Positions 9,478-17,761 of a stretch of DNA of 64,000 nucleotides are shown piece after piece. A program made the position numbers and the translations under genes. The DNA is from Zoogloea sp016790385 (GTDB lineage: Bacteria > Pseudomonadota > Gammaproteobacteria > Burkholderiales > Rhodocyclaceae). Location of the stretch: the NCBI RefSeq assembly GCF_041916735.1, contig NZ_JAYRYY010000019.1; one strand, given 5' to 3'. Each line of letters opens with the position of its first letter. The stretch's first letter is position 1. Below the pieces are notes generated by a model. It was not told the DNA's origin. It did no database searches and worked only from the letters and a program-made list of their open reading frames with translations.

Positions 9478-10113
9478 ATGAAACACCCCGCCCAAGCCAT
9501 CCAGCTCTTCCGCTTCACCCTGTCCGGCCACAGCCACCGGGCCGAGCTCTTCCTGTCCCTGCTCGGTCTGCCGGTGGAGGCGGTGGACGTGGACCTCCGT
9601 GGCGGCCAGCAGAAGACTCCCGCCTTTCTCGCCATGAACTGCTTCGGCCAGGTGCCGGTGATCCGCGACGGCGACGTGACGGTGGCCGATTCCAACGCCA
9701 TCCTGGTGTACCTGGCGCGCCAGTATGGCGCCCCCCACTGGCTGCCCACCGACCCGGCCATCGAGGCTCAGGTGCAGCGCTGGCTGACGGTGGCCGCCGG
9801 CCTGGTCGCCTATGGCCCCTGTGCGGCGCGCCTGCTCACCGTATTCAAGATGCCCTTCAATGCCGAGGAAGTGATCGCCCGCGCCCATACCCTGTTTGCC
9901 GTGATGGAGCGGGAGCTGGCCGAGCGCCCCTGGCTGGTGGCCGGCGACACCCCGACCATTGCCGACGTGGCCAACTACACCTACATCGCCCACGCGCCGG
10001 AGGGCAATGTGTCCCTGGACGCCTACCCGGCCATCCGCGCCTGGCTGGCCCGGGTGGAAGCCCTGCCCGGCTTCTTCCCGATGCCGGTCACCGCCGCCGG
10101 GCTGCGCGCCTGA
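9478..10113 (+). CDS. Glutathione S-transferase family protein
   Basis: 211 residues. The N-terminal thioredoxin-like half has LFRFTLSGHSHRAELFLSLL and the glutathione-binding GQVPVIRDGDVTVADSNAI (cis-Pro and Ser-containing loop). The C-terminal half is the all-helical domain, with TPTIADVANYTYI near residue 160. The start is ATG 9478 after GAAAGG; an in-frame GTG at 9439 is less likely. It is followed 5 bp later by a PPOX-like gene and is divergent from a LysR gene. The substrate cannot be predicted. Confidence 0.87.
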   Translation: MKHPAQAIQLFRFTLSGHSHRAELFLSLLGLPVEAVDVDLRGGQQKTPAFLAMNCFGQVPVIRDGDVTVADSNAILVYLARQYGAPHWLPTDPAIEAQVQRWLTVAAGLVAYGPCAARLLTVFKMPFNAEEVIARAHTLFAVMERELAERPWLVAGDTPTIADVANYTYIAHAPEGNVSLDAYPAIRAWLARVEALPGFFPMPVTAAGLRA

Positions 10114-10118
10114 CCGCC

Positions 10119-10994
10119 ATGAGCCACGTCTTCCACAGCGGAGAGACGGCCCTCCAGGCCGCCGCCGGCAGCCGCGAACGGCTCGCCGAAGTGGGGCCGC
10201 GGGTGATCCGCGAAGAGATGCCCGAACAGCACCGGACCTTCTTCGCCAGCCTGCCCTTGGTGGTGGTGGCGGCCGCCGATCCGGCCGGCCAGCCCTGCGT
10301 CGGGATGCTGGCCGGCCCGCCGGGCTTCGTCCAGGCGCCGGATGGCCGGCATCTGCGGATCGCCGGGCTGCCGGTGCCGGACGATCCCCTCGATGCCCTG
10401 TTGACGCCGGGCGCCCGCTTCGGCCTGCTGGGCATCGAGGCCCACACCCGGCGGCGTAACCGGGCCAACGGACGGGTGGGGGAACGCACCGCCTCCGGAC
10501 TGCTCCTGGAGGTGGAGCAAAGTTTCGGCAATTGTCCGAAGTACATCCAGCCACGCCGGGCCGTCTTCGACCCCGGTCGTCCAAGCCACGCGCCGGTTGA
10601 CGAAAAGTACGGCTTGAGCGATGCGGAGCGGGCCTGGATTCGCGGCGCCGACACCTTTTTCATCGCCAGTGCGCACCCGGAGGACAATGGCGACCCCGCC
10701 AACGGTGTGGATGTCTCCCACCGGGGCGGTCCGCCGGGCTTCATCACCGTGGACGGCGACACCCTGGGTATCGACGACTTCGCCGGCAACAACTACTTCA
10801 ACACTCTGGGCAACCTGCTGCTCAATCCTCGCGCCGGCCTGCTGTTCACGGATTTCGCCCGGGGCGGCCTGCTGCACCTGGACGTCGACGCCCGAATCCT
10901 GCCCGGCACGCCCCGACGTCTGATGCTGCGGGTGACCAAAGTCAGACATCGCCCCGCCGCCTTGCCACTGCGCTGGGAAACCGCCGCGGACTGA
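10119..10994 (+). CDS. Pyridoxamine 5'-phosphate oxidase-like (split-barrel flavin-binding) protein
   Basis: 291 residues starting at ATG 10119, 5 bp after the GST stop. The segments FFASLPLVVVAAADPAGQPCV, NRANGRV, CPKYIQPR, VDVSHRGGPPGFI and NYFNTLGNLLLNPRAGLLF match the tandem split-barrel PPOX-like proteins that bind FMN. In many bacteria this fold is fused to a ferredoxin-reductase module; here it stands alone. It probably forms a two-gene oxidative/xenobiotic response unit with the GST under the divergent LysR regulator. The biochemical reaction is not predictable. Confidence 0.78.
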   Translation: MSHVFHSGETALQAAAGSRERLAEVGPRVIREEMPEQHRTFFASLPLVVVAAADPAGQPCVGMLAGPPGFVQAPDGRHLRIAGLPVPDDPLDALLTPGARFGLLGIEAHTRRRNRANGRVGERTASGLLLEVEQSFGNCPKYIQPRRAVFDPGRPSHAPVDEKYGLSDAERAWIRGADTFFIASAHPEDNGDPANGVDVSHRGGPPGFITVDGDTLGIDDFAGNNYFNTLGNLLLNPRAGLLFTDFARGGLLHLDVDARILPGTPRRLMLRVTKVRHRPAALPLRWETAAD

Positions 10995-11043
10995 GGCCCG
11001 GCGGCCGATCCCGCGCAGGGACAGGCCTCCGGGGCGGGGAGCC

Positions 11044-11541
11044 TTACTCCTCCATCAGGCTGCGCAACATCCAGGCGGTCTTCTCGTGCACTTCGAGGCG
11101 CTGGGTAAGGAGATCGGCGCTAGGCTGGTCATTGGCCTTGTCCACCAGCGGGAAGAGCCCCCGGGCGGTACGGGCGGTGGCTTCCTGGGCCGCCACCAGC
11201 AGGCGGATCATGTCCTTCGCCGCGGGCACGCCTTCCGGCGCCTCAATGGAAGCCAGGCGGGCGAACTCGCTGAAGCTGCCGGGCGCAGGATGCCCCAGGG
11301 CGCGGATGCGCTCGGCAATCACGTCCAGGGCGTTCCACTGCTCGGTGTACTGCACCATGAACATCTGGTGCAGGCTGTTGAACATGGGCCCCTTCACGTT
11401 CCAGTGGAAGTTGTGGGTGAGCATATAAAGGGTGAAGCTGTCGGCCAGGAGGCGCGACAGACCGGCGGCAATCTCGGCCCGGTCGGTGGCGTTGATGCCG
11501 ATGTCCATCATCGGGCCTGCGGCTGGGTAGGTGGATTTCAT
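11044..11541 (-). CDS. dps: Dps-family ferritin-like DNA-protection protein
   Basis: 165 residues, the usual Dps length. Signature stretches are LYMLTHNFHWNVKGPMFNSL and ALDVIAERIRALG. Ferroxidase-type residues H46, H58, D73 and E77 are present, but the position four residues after H58, normally Asp/Glu (D67 in E. coli Dps), is M62. The family forms 12-mers that oxidise and store iron and shield DNA. The start at 11541 follows a strong AGGGAGA site; a longer in-frame reading has no such site. It lies convergent with the PPOX-like gene and downstream of a ZIP metal transporter on the same strand. Confidence 0.9.
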   Translation of the reverse strand: MKSTYPAAGPMMDIGINATDRAEIAAGLSRLLADSFTLYMLTHNFHWNVKGPMFNSLHQMFMVQYTEQWNALDVIAERIRALGHPAPGSFSEFARLASIEAPEGVPAAKDMIRLLVAAQEATARTARGLFPLVDKANDQPSADLLTQRLEVHEKTAWMLRSLMEE

Positions 11542-11660
11542 GGCTGTCTCCCTTGATTGAGGCCACCGCCCGGAAGGAAATTCGGCGGGGCTGAGTCCAG
11601 TATCGGAGTGCCGCCGCCGACGGTCCAATTGCCAATTTCGCTGATGGGGATTGCCCCTGA

Positions 11661-12626
11661 CTATCCCAAGGCCGTGTCGAGGAACATCATCACCGCAAAG
11701 CCGGCCATCAGCCCCAGGGTTGCCGGCGTCTGGTGGCCGTTGCGATGGGTTTCGGGGATCACCTCGTGGGACACCACGAAGATCATCGCTCCGGCGGCAA
11801 GGCCCAGGCCCACCGGATAGGCCACCGCCAGCCCACCGGCAACGCCGACCCCGAACAGCGCCCCCAGCGGCTCCATCAGGCCGGACGCACCGGCCATCAA
11901 CACCGAGCGCCAGGCCCCGACGCCGGCGGCCCGCAGCGCCATCACCACCGCCAGCCCCTCGGGGATGTCCTGCAGGGCGATGGCGCTGGTGAGGGGCAGG
12001 CCCACGTCCAGCTCACCACGGGCAAAACTCACCCCGATGGCCATGCCCTCGGGCAGGTTGTGGAGGGTGATGGCCAGCACGAACAGACCGACCCGCCCGA
12101 TACGCTCGCAGCCCGGGCCGCAGGGGCCGGTGCTGTCATGTTCGTGGGGCGTGAAACGGTCGAGGCCGAGCATCAGCAGCACACCGAGGGCCAGCCCGGC
12201 GACCACGATGAGCGCCCCGCCTGCCCCGGTGCCAGTCATTTCCTTGGCGGCGGCGAGGCCCGGCAGGATCAGTGAAAACGAACTCGCCGCCAGCATCATG
12301 CCGGCCGCAAAGCCCAGCAGGCTGTCCTCCATGCGTGCCGAGATGCGACCCAGGGCGATGCCCGCCAGGGCTCCCAGGGCCGTGGCCGCAAAGCCGGCCA
12401 GACCGCCGAGGGCCGCCAGACGCAGGGGTGCGCCGCCCCCCGACAGGCCATCGGCAATGCCGGAGATCAGCATCAGGGTCACTGCCGCCATGGACAGGGC
12501 CAAACCGGCCGTCATCCACGGATGCCGGCGTGCCTGTTCGCGCCAGGCGTCGCGCCAGGCCTGCCCGGTGACGGTCGCGGCCCCATCGAGGGCCAGCCCG
12601 GCGCCCGTTGTGTTGTTGTTCGGCAT
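11661..12626 (-). CDS. ZIP-family divalent metal transporter (ZupT/GufA-like)
   Basis: 321 residues with about eight hydrophobic helices. The metal-pore signatures in TM4 (HNLPEGMAIG) and TM5 (QDIPEGLAV) are present, and a hydrophilic loop before TM4 carries PHEHD and PCGPGC, likely metal ligands. The family imports Zn, Fe or Mn into the cytoplasm. The start follows GGGAGGA. A 52-residue membrane protein gene lies 19 bp upstream on the same strand and is probably co-transcribed. dps follows 119 bp downstream, so iron or manganese is a plausible substrate (inference). Confidence 0.85.
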   Translation of the reverse strand: MPNNNTTGAGLALDGAATVTGQAWRDAWREQARRHPWMTAGLALSMAAVTLMLISGIADGLSGGGAPLRLAALGGLAGFAATALGALAGIALGRISARMEDSLLGFAAGMMLAASSFSLILPGLAAAKEMTGTGAGGALIVVAGLALGVLLMLGLDRFTPHEHDSTGPCGPGCERIGRVGLFVLAITLHNLPEGMAIGVSFARGELDVGLPLTSAIALQDIPEGLAVVMALRAAGVGAWRSVLMAGASGLMEPLGALFGVGVAGGLAVAYPVGLGLAAGAMIFVVSHEVIPETHRNGHQTPATLGLMAGFAVMMFLDTALG

Positions 12627-12645
12627 GCGTCCTCCCGGGTTCGGA

Positions 12646-12804
12646 TCAGATTGCCGTGGCAATAAGCCGCGCCACCTGGGCGAGGAAGAGCGCCGCCCCC
12701 GTGGCGGCAACCACGGCCCCCACGATGAAGCGGACCGGATGGGCATGTACCTGGCCGAGGGCCTGCACACGGGCCTCGTGACGAGCCAATTGAAGGGTGG
12801 TCAT
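12646..12804 (-). CDS. Small single-span membrane protein, unknown function
   Basis: 52 residues: a basic/histidine-containing N-terminal helix (MTTLQLARHEARVQALGQ) followed by one hydrophobic segment (about 32-50, FIVGAVVAATGAALFLAQVA). The start at ATG 12804 has AAGGAG at good spacing; an upstream in-frame ATG does not. The stop lies 19 bp before the ZIP transporter start on the same strand, so it is likely an accessory or regulatory micro-protein of the transporter. I do not recognise a family. Confidence 0.6.
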   Translation of the reverse strand: MTTLQLARHEARVQALGQVHAHPVRFIVGAVVAATGAALFLAQVARLIATAI

Positions 12805-13027
12805 GGTTTTCTCCTTGCAGGGATGCATGTGATGAGCTCATTCTCGACACGGCCCGGCCTGGCGTCCAATTGCATGTCTCGCTGATCCCGATTGGGAAAA
12901 ACCATCGCCGGCGACGCTGCCCGGCGGGGTCGAATTCATTCGATGACCTCACCCCGAACCCTCCGCAAACCAGTGCTCCAAGTCCGTGGTCAAATGAACT
13001 CGACCCTACCAGCGCTCCAGCCAGCCC

Positions 13028-13672
13028 ATGAACGTCGACCTCTTTCCCGACACCCTCGCTGCTCGCGAAGCCCTCGCCCCCGGCGCCGTGCTGCTGCGCG
13101 GCTTTGCCCTGGACGACGCCCCGGCACTGCTCGCCGCCGTGGCCGACGTCACCGCCCACGCCCCCTTTCGCCAGATGCAGACGCCCGGCGGGCAGACCAT
13201 GTCGGTGGCCATGAGCAGCTGCGGCGAGCGGGGCTGGATCAGTGATCGGCGCGGCTATCGCTACAGCCCCGCCGACCCGCAAACGGGCCAGCCCTGGCCG
13301 CCCATGCCCGCTCTTCTTGCCGACCTGGCCCGGCGCGCCGCCGCCGACGCGGGCTTTGGGGGATTCGCCGCCGACGCCTGCCTGATCAACCGCTACCTGC
13401 CCGGCTGCCGCATGGGCCTGCACCAGGACAGGGACGAGGCCGACCTGAGCCAGCCCATCGTCTCCGTGTCCCTGGGCCTGCCGGCCACCTTTCTGTTCGG
13501 CGGCCCGACCCGGGGCGGCCGGCCCCTGCGCCTCCCCCTCGTGCACGGCGACGTGGTGGTCTGGGGCGGGCCGGCACGGCTGTACTTCCACGGCGTTGCG
13601 CCCCTTGTCGACGGCAGCCACCCAGCCACGGGCAACTGCCGCATCAACCTGACCTTCCGCCGGGCAGCCTGA
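13028..13672 (+). CDS. alkB: AlkB: 2-oxoglutarate/Fe(II)-dependent DNA alkylation repair dioxygenase
   Basis: 214 residues, almost the length of E. coli AlkB (216) and collinear with it. The iron facial triad is H132, D134 (LHQDRDE) and H188 (LYFHGV). The 2-oxoglutarate-binding arginines are R205 and R211 (RINLTFRR). It removes N1-methyladenine and N3-methylcytosine lesions by oxidative demethylation. It starts at ATG 13028. No ada gene is adjacent; the following genes are a YCII/VOC/ECF sigma cassette on the same strand. Confidence 0.95.
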   Translation: MNVDLFPDTLAAREALAPGAVLLRGFALDDAPALLAAVADVTAHAPFRQMQTPGGQTMSVAMSSCGERGWISDRRGYRYSPADPQTGQPWPPMPALLADLARRAAADAGFGGFAADACLINRYLPGCRMGLHQDRDEADLSQPIVSVSLGLPATFLFGGPTRGGRPLRLPLVHGDVVVWGGPARLYFHGVAPLVDGSHPATGNCRINLTFRRAA

Positions 13673-13766
13673 AAAAATGTTGCACCCGCTGTCGATTCCG
13701 CCCCACACCCTTCGTCGACAGATCAGGAGCCGGCGTGCCACGCCAGCCACAACCGGAGGAGCCCCC

Positions 13767-14189
13767 ATGCGCTTCCTGATCGTCGTGAAGGCCAGCATCG
13801 AACCGGATAACACCTTGCCGCACGACACAGGGCTGGCGGCCGCGATGGCGGAATTCCGTGCCGCCCTCGCACGGGATGGCGCCCTGCTGGATGCCGCGAG
13901 CCTCGCCCCAAGCAGCGAAGGCTGGCGCATCCGCTACAGCGCGACGGGTGCCCGAATGGAAACCGGGCCCTTCGACGAAGCCCCGCAAGGTATCACCGCC
14001 TATGCCCTGATCCAGGCCCGCAGCCGCGACGATGCCGTGGAATGGACCCGCCGCTTTCCCAACCCCATCACGCATCCGGGCGGCGCCGGCCGACCGGTGC
14101 TGATCGAAGTGCACCCCGTTCAGAGTCTCGCCGACCAAGCCCTTTACTGCCAGCCCGAACCCGACCCGCAAACCAGGAGACAGCCGTGA
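13767..14189 (+). CDS. YCII/DGPF-domain protein (first copy)
   Basis: 140 residues from ATG 13767 (GGAGGA upstream). It has the YCII ferredoxin-like fold features: MRFLIVVKAS at the start, GWRIRYSATG, then TGPFDEAPQGITAYALIQ where the DGPF motif reads TGPF, and a C-terminal RSRDDAVEW helix. Its biochemical role is unknown. Genes of this type are characteristic neighbours of ECF42-group sigma factors, and one ends this cassette. Its stop overlaps the GTG start of the next gene by four bases. Confidence 0.8.
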   Translation: MRFLIVVKASIEPDNTLPHDTGLAAAMAEFRAALARDGALLDAASLAPSSEGWRIRYSATGARMETGPFDEAPQGITAYALIQARSRDDAVEWTRRFPNPITHPGGAGRPVLIEVHPVQSLADQALYCQPEPDPQTRRQP

Positions 14190-14662
14190 GCACACCTGCC
14201 GCAAGCCCCATCCCCGCCAACATGCCCACCCTCACGCCGCACATCGTCTGCCGCGGCGCCGGTGCCGCCATCGCCTTCTACGTGCGCGCCTTCGGCGCCG
14301 TGGAACTGAGCCGCCTGCCCAGCCCCGATGGCCGCCTGATGCACGCCATGGTGCGCATCGGCGACAGCCCGCTGATGCTGGTGGACGAGTTTCCCGAGAT
14401 GGGCTGCCACAGCCCGCAAAGCCTTGGAGGCACGCCGATGACCCTGCATCTCTACGTGGAGAACGTGGACGCCGCCATTGCCCGCGCTGCCGAGGCCGGC
14501 GCCCGGGTCACCCTGCCCGCCACCGACATGTTCTGGGGTGACCGCTACGGCCGTGTCGAAGACCCCTTCGGCCACGCCTGGTCCCTCGCCACCCACCTCC
14601 GCGACATGAGCGCCGAAGAGATCCTCGCGGCCTCCGCCCAGGGCTGCACCGGCGCCCCCTGA
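14186..14662 (+). CDS. VOC-family (glyoxalase-fold, PhnB-like) protein
   Basis: 158 residues starting with GTG that overlaps the previous TGA (GTGA), after CAGGAGACA. The pattern LTPHIVCRGAGAAIAFYVRA, then LMHAMVRIGDSPLMLVDE, LHLYVENVDAAIARA and ending DRYGRVEDPFGHAWSLATH is typical of PhnB-like VOC proteins with beta-alpha-beta-beta-beta repeats and possible metal-binding His/Glu. The substrate is unknown. It lies inside the YCII/DUF1428/ECF sigma cassette, a common setting for stand-alone VOC proteins. Confidence 0.85.
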   Translation: MSTPAASPIPANMPTLTPHIVCRGAGAAIAFYVRAFGAVELSRLPSPDGRLMHAMVRIGDSPLMLVDEFPEMGCHSPQSLGGTPMTLHLYVENVDAAIARAAEAGARVTLPATDMFWGDRYGRVEDPFGHAWSLATHLRDMSAEEILAASAQGCTGAP

Positions 14663-14674
14663 AAGGACATCACC

Positions 14675-15031
14675 ATGGCCTACCTGCTGCTCATCCAGGA
14701 AACCCGCGGTGCCCGCGCCGCCCGCTCGGCAGACGAAGCCCATCGCCTGTACGACGACATGATGGCCTTTGCTGCCGGCCTTCAGGCCGATGGCATCCTG
14801 CGGGCCGCCGAATCCCTGCGCACCGACGACCACGCCGTGCGCATCAGCGCCGCCGCCGGCAAGCCCCAGCTCCTCGACGGCCCCTTCACCGAGGCCCGGG
14901 AGATGGTGGGCGGCTTCTTCCTGCTCGACGTATCCACCCGCGAGGACGCCATCGCCATCGCCCTGCGCTGCCCCGCCGTCGCCTGGGCCACCGTGGAAGT
15001 CCGCGAGTGCGCCCCCTGTCACGTCCTCTAA
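14675..15031 (+). CDS. YCII/DGPF-domain protein (second copy)
   Basis: 118 residues. It begins MAYLLLIQETRGAR and carries the exact LLDGPFTEAREMVGGFFLLD motif that names the DGPF family, followed by the REDAIAIALRCP helix and TVEVREC strand. It is the canonical ECF42-linked type. It lies 12 bp after the VOC gene and 20 bp before the DUF1428 gene on the same strand. No enzymatic activity is established for this family. Confidence 0.87.
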   Translation: MAYLLLIQETRGARAARSADEAHRLYDDMMAFAAGLQADGILRAAESLRTDDHAVRISAAAGKPQLLDGPFTEAREMVGGFFLLDVSTREDAIAIALRCPAVAWATVEVRECAPCHVL

Positions 15032-15051
15032 CCCCGCCAAGGAGACCCGCA

Positions 15052-15417
15052 ATGGACACTTACGTGGATGGCTTCCTGATCCCCCTCGCCACCGACCGCA
15101 TCGACGAATACAAAGCCATCGCCAGCCTCGCCGGCCAGGTCTGGAAGGACCACGGCGCCCTGGCCTACTATGAATGCATCGGCGACGACCTGGGCGCACA
15201 AGGCATGGTGAGTTTTCACCAGGCCGCCGCCACCGCCCCCGGTGAGACCGTGGTGTTCTCCTGGATCGTCTATCCCTCCCGGGAAGCCCGCGACCGTATC
15301 AACGCCGCGGTGATGGCCGACCCGCGCATGGCGCCAATGATGACCCCGGACGCGGCCATGCCCATCGACTGCAAGCGCATGGCCTACGGGGGCTTCCGCG
15401 TTCTGGTGGAATGCTGA
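15052..15417 (+). CDS. DUF1428 family protein
   Basis: 121 residues from ATG 15052 after AAGGAGA. It begins MDTYVDGFLIPLATDRIDEY and contains FSWIVYPSREARDRINAAVM and ends CKRMAYGGFRVLVE, the full DUF1428 pattern (a dimeric alpha-beta-barrel-like fold). The family is about 117-125 residues and functionally uncharacterised. It sits between the second YCII gene and the sigma factor gene in a same-strand cassette, suggesting shared control. Confidence 0.85.
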   Translation: MDTYVDGFLIPLATDRIDEYKAIASLAGQVWKDHGALAYYECIGDDLGAQGMVSFHQAAATAPGETVVFSWIVYPSREARDRINAAVMADPRMAPMMTPDAAMPIDCKRMAYGGFRVLVEC

Positions 15418-15448
15418 GCCCGCGCCGGCGGGGTTGCCGGGAGGCCGC

Positions 15449-16744
15449 ATGACACTGCCCGCCGACCCCGCCCGCAGCCTGGCCGCCCTGTGGCACCTGG
15501 AGGCTGCCCGGGTCATCGGGCGGGTCACACGTATCGTGCGGGACGTGGGCCTGGCCGAGGACATCGCCCAGGACGTGCTCCTTGCCGCCCTGGAACGCTG
15601 GCCACGGGACGGCATGCCGGCCAACCCCGCCGCCTGGCTGATGACCGCCGCCAGTCATCGCGCCCTCGATCACCTGCGCCACGCCGCCATGGCCGCCGGC
15701 AAGGAGGGGGCCATCGGCCACGACATGGACTTTCACCACCAGAATGCCGCCGAGGAAGCCGCCGAACGGGTGGACGCGGCCCTCGACGACCCGGTGGGTG
15801 ACGACGTGCTGCGCCTCATCTTCACCGCCTGCCACCCGGTGCTGCCCCCCGAGGCCCGCTGCGCCCTGACCCTCAAGGTGATGGGGGGCCTGTCCACCAC
15901 CGAGATTGCCCGGGCCTACCTCAAGCCCGAGGCCACCATCGCCCAGCGCATCGTGCGGGCCAAGCGCAGCCTGGCGGCGGCCCGGGTGCCCTGCGAAGTA
16001 CCCCGCGGCGCCGAACTCGTGGCACGCCTGGATTCGGTGCTGGAGGTGATCTACCTGATCTTCAACGAAGGCTATGCCGCGACCTCCGGCGAGGACTGGA
16101 TGCGCCCGGCCCTGGCCGAGGAGGCCCAGCGCCTGGGCCGTGTGCTGGCCAGCCTGTTGCCGGACCAGGGGGAGGTGCTGGGCCTCCTGGCCCTGATGGA
16201 GATCCAGGCCTCGCGCTTTGCCGCCCGCCTGTCGGCCAACGGCGAGCCCGTCCTGCTGATGGATCAGGACCGCAGCCGCTGGGACCGCCTGCTGATCCGC
16301 CGCGGCCTTGACGCCCTGGCGAGGGCCGAAGCCCTGCCCGGCCCCCTCGGCCCCTATGCGGTGCAGGCCGCCATTGCCGCCTGCCACGCCCGCGCCGCCC
16401 GGGCGGCTGACACCGACTGGTCGGGCATTGCCGCCCTGTATGACATCCTGGCCCACATCGCCCCCTCGCCGGTGGTCCGGCTCAACCAGGCGGTCGCCGT
16501 CGGCATGGCCTTCGGCGCCGCCGCCGGGCTCGAGATCGCCGACCGTGTGCTTGCCGACGGCAGCCTCGAGGGCTATCCCCTGCTGCCCGCCGTGCGCGGC
16601 GATCTGCTGGCCCGCCTCGACCGCCCCGAGGAAGCCCATGCCGAGTTCCTGCGCGCCGCCGATCTCACCCGCAACGCCCGGGAAAGGGCCTTGCTGCTGG
16701 CCCGTGCCGACGCCTGCATGCCCCCATCCCCCGAAGCGCGTTGA
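15449..16744 (+). CDS. ECF42-type RNA polymerase sigma factor with C-terminal TPR-like extension
   Basis: 431 residues from ATG 15449 (GGGAGG upstream). Sigma-2 spans about 15-90 (GLAEDIAQDVLLAALERWP, NPAAWLMTAASHRALDHLRH) and sigma-4 about 125-185 (GGLSTTEIARAYLKPEATIA). A long C-terminal domain (about 190-431, DUF6596/TPR-like, VLEVIYLIFNEGYAAT) follows. This size and linkage to YCII/DGPF genes identify the ECF42 group, which lacks an anti-sigma factor and is thought to be controlled through its C-terminal extension. It probably transcribes the cassette 13767-15417 (inference). Confidence 0.88.
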   Translation: MTLPADPARSLAALWHLEAARVIGRVTRIVRDVGLAEDIAQDVLLAALERWPRDGMPANPAAWLMTAASHRALDHLRHAAMAAGKEGAIGHDMDFHHQNAAEEAAERVDAALDDPVGDDVLRLIFTACHPVLPPEARCALTLKVMGGLSTTEIARAYLKPEATIAQRIVRAKRSLAAARVPCEVPRGAELVARLDSVLEVIYLIFNEGYAATSGEDWMRPALAEEAQRLGRVLASLLPDQGEVLGLLALMEIQASRFAARLSANGEPVLLMDQDRSRWDRLLIRRGLDALARAEALPGPLGPYAVQAAIAACHARAARAADTDWSGIAALYDILAHIAPSPVVRLNQAVAVGMAFGAAAGLEIADRVLADGSLEGYPLLPAVRGDLLARLDRPEEAHAEFLRAADLTRNARERALLLARADACMPPSPEAR

Positions 16745-16869
16745 CGGAACCCCCTCGCCTTCGGAATACTGCCGGGCGCGGCACCTTTGCTGTCATCCGT
16801 TTTTCATAAGGCTGCGGCCCGCAGACCCCTATAGGTCAAGGGCGCACGGCTCCACACCAAGGAATTCCC

Positions 16870-17682
16870 ATGAAGTCTTCGCCCTCCCTGCTTCGTCTTG
16901 CCCTGATCGCCGGTCTGCTCACCCAGGCCCCTGCCTTTGCCGCAGAGCCGGCCAAGGCCTCGCCCTTGGGCAAGCCGGTGGCAACCGTCAATGGCGTCGT
17001 GATCCCCCAGGCTGCGTATGATCTGCTCGCCGCCCGCGTCAAGGCCCAGGGAGCCCAGGACAGCCCGCAGCTTGCCGCCGACCTGCGTGGCCGCCTGATC
17101 CAGGCCGAGCTGCTCAACCAGGCCGCCAAGAAGAAGAACCTGGACCGCAAGCCCGAGGTTTCCCTGCAACTGGACATGGCCCGCCAGCAGATCATGGCCA
17201 GCACCTACGTGGCCGAGTACGTCCAGAGCCACCCGATCAGCGACGCCGCCGCCAAGGCCGAATACGACCGCATCGTGGCCCAGGCCGGCGGCAAGGAATA
17301 CAAGTCCCGCCACATCCTGGTGAAGGACGAAAAGGAAGCCCTCGACATCATCGAACGCCTGAAGATGGGCGAGAAGATGGAGAAGCTGGCCACCCTGTCC
17401 CTCGACCCGGGCTCCAAGGACAAGGGCGGCGAGCTGGGTTGGGCGGTACCGGGCGGCTTCGTCGAGCCCTTCGGCAAGGCCCTCGCCACCCTCACCCCGG
17501 GCACCTACACCCAGACCCCGGTGCAGACCCAGTTCGGCTATCACATCATCCAGCTCGACGAAGTCCGCGACCTTAAGGCCCCGAGCTTCGAAGAGACCAA
17601 GCCCCAGATCATCCAGCGTCTACAGGCCCAGGGTGTGGACCAGCACATCCAGGAACTGGCCAAGGCTGCCAAGATCAACTGA
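16870..17682 (+). CDS. Exported parvulin-type peptidyl-prolyl cis-trans isomerase
   Basis: 270 residues with a signal peptide (about 1-24, ending AFAAEP). A SurA_N-like helical segment (about 30-120) is followed by a rotamase domain (about 140-235) with SRHILVKDEKEALDII, GGELGWAVPGGFVEPF and TQFGYHIIQLDEVRD. It resembles PrsA/PpiC periplasmic foldases that assist outer-membrane or secreted protein folding. AAGGA precedes the ATG. A strong rho-independent terminator lies 30 bp downstream. Confidence 0.9.
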   Translation: MKSSPSLLRLALIAGLLTQAPAFAAEPAKASPLGKPVATVNGVVIPQAAYDLLAARVKAQGAQDSPQLAADLRGRLIQAELLNQAAKKKNLDRKPEVSLQLDMARQQIMASTYVAEYVQSHPISDAAAKAEYDRIVAQAGGKEYKSRHILVKDEKEALDIIERLKMGEKMEKLATLSLDPGSKDKGGELGWAVPGGFVEPFGKALATLTPGTYTQTPVQTQFGYHIIQLDEVRDLKAPSFEETKPQIIQRLQAQGVDQHIQELAKAAKIN

Positions 17683-17712
17683 TCTTCGACACCACCCAGC
17701 CTCACCCCATGC

Positions 17713-17740
17713 AAAACGGGAGCCCGCGGGCTCCCGTTTT
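17713..17740. terminator. Rho-independent terminator, usable in both directions
   Basis: A perfect 13-bp stem AAAACGGGAGCCC / GGGCTCCCGTTTT with a 2-nt loop, A-tract on one side and T-tract on the other. It lies 30 bp after the isomerase stop and can also stop transcription arriving from tpx. Confidence 0.9.
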
Positions 17741-17761
17741 ACTTGACTGCGCGACGGCTCG

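Noticed and set aside
9358..10584. Upstream extension of the LysR reading frame at 8416
   Set aside because: The added N-terminus runs opposite the GST and PPOX-like genes and lacks similarity; GGAG before 9357 marks the true start.
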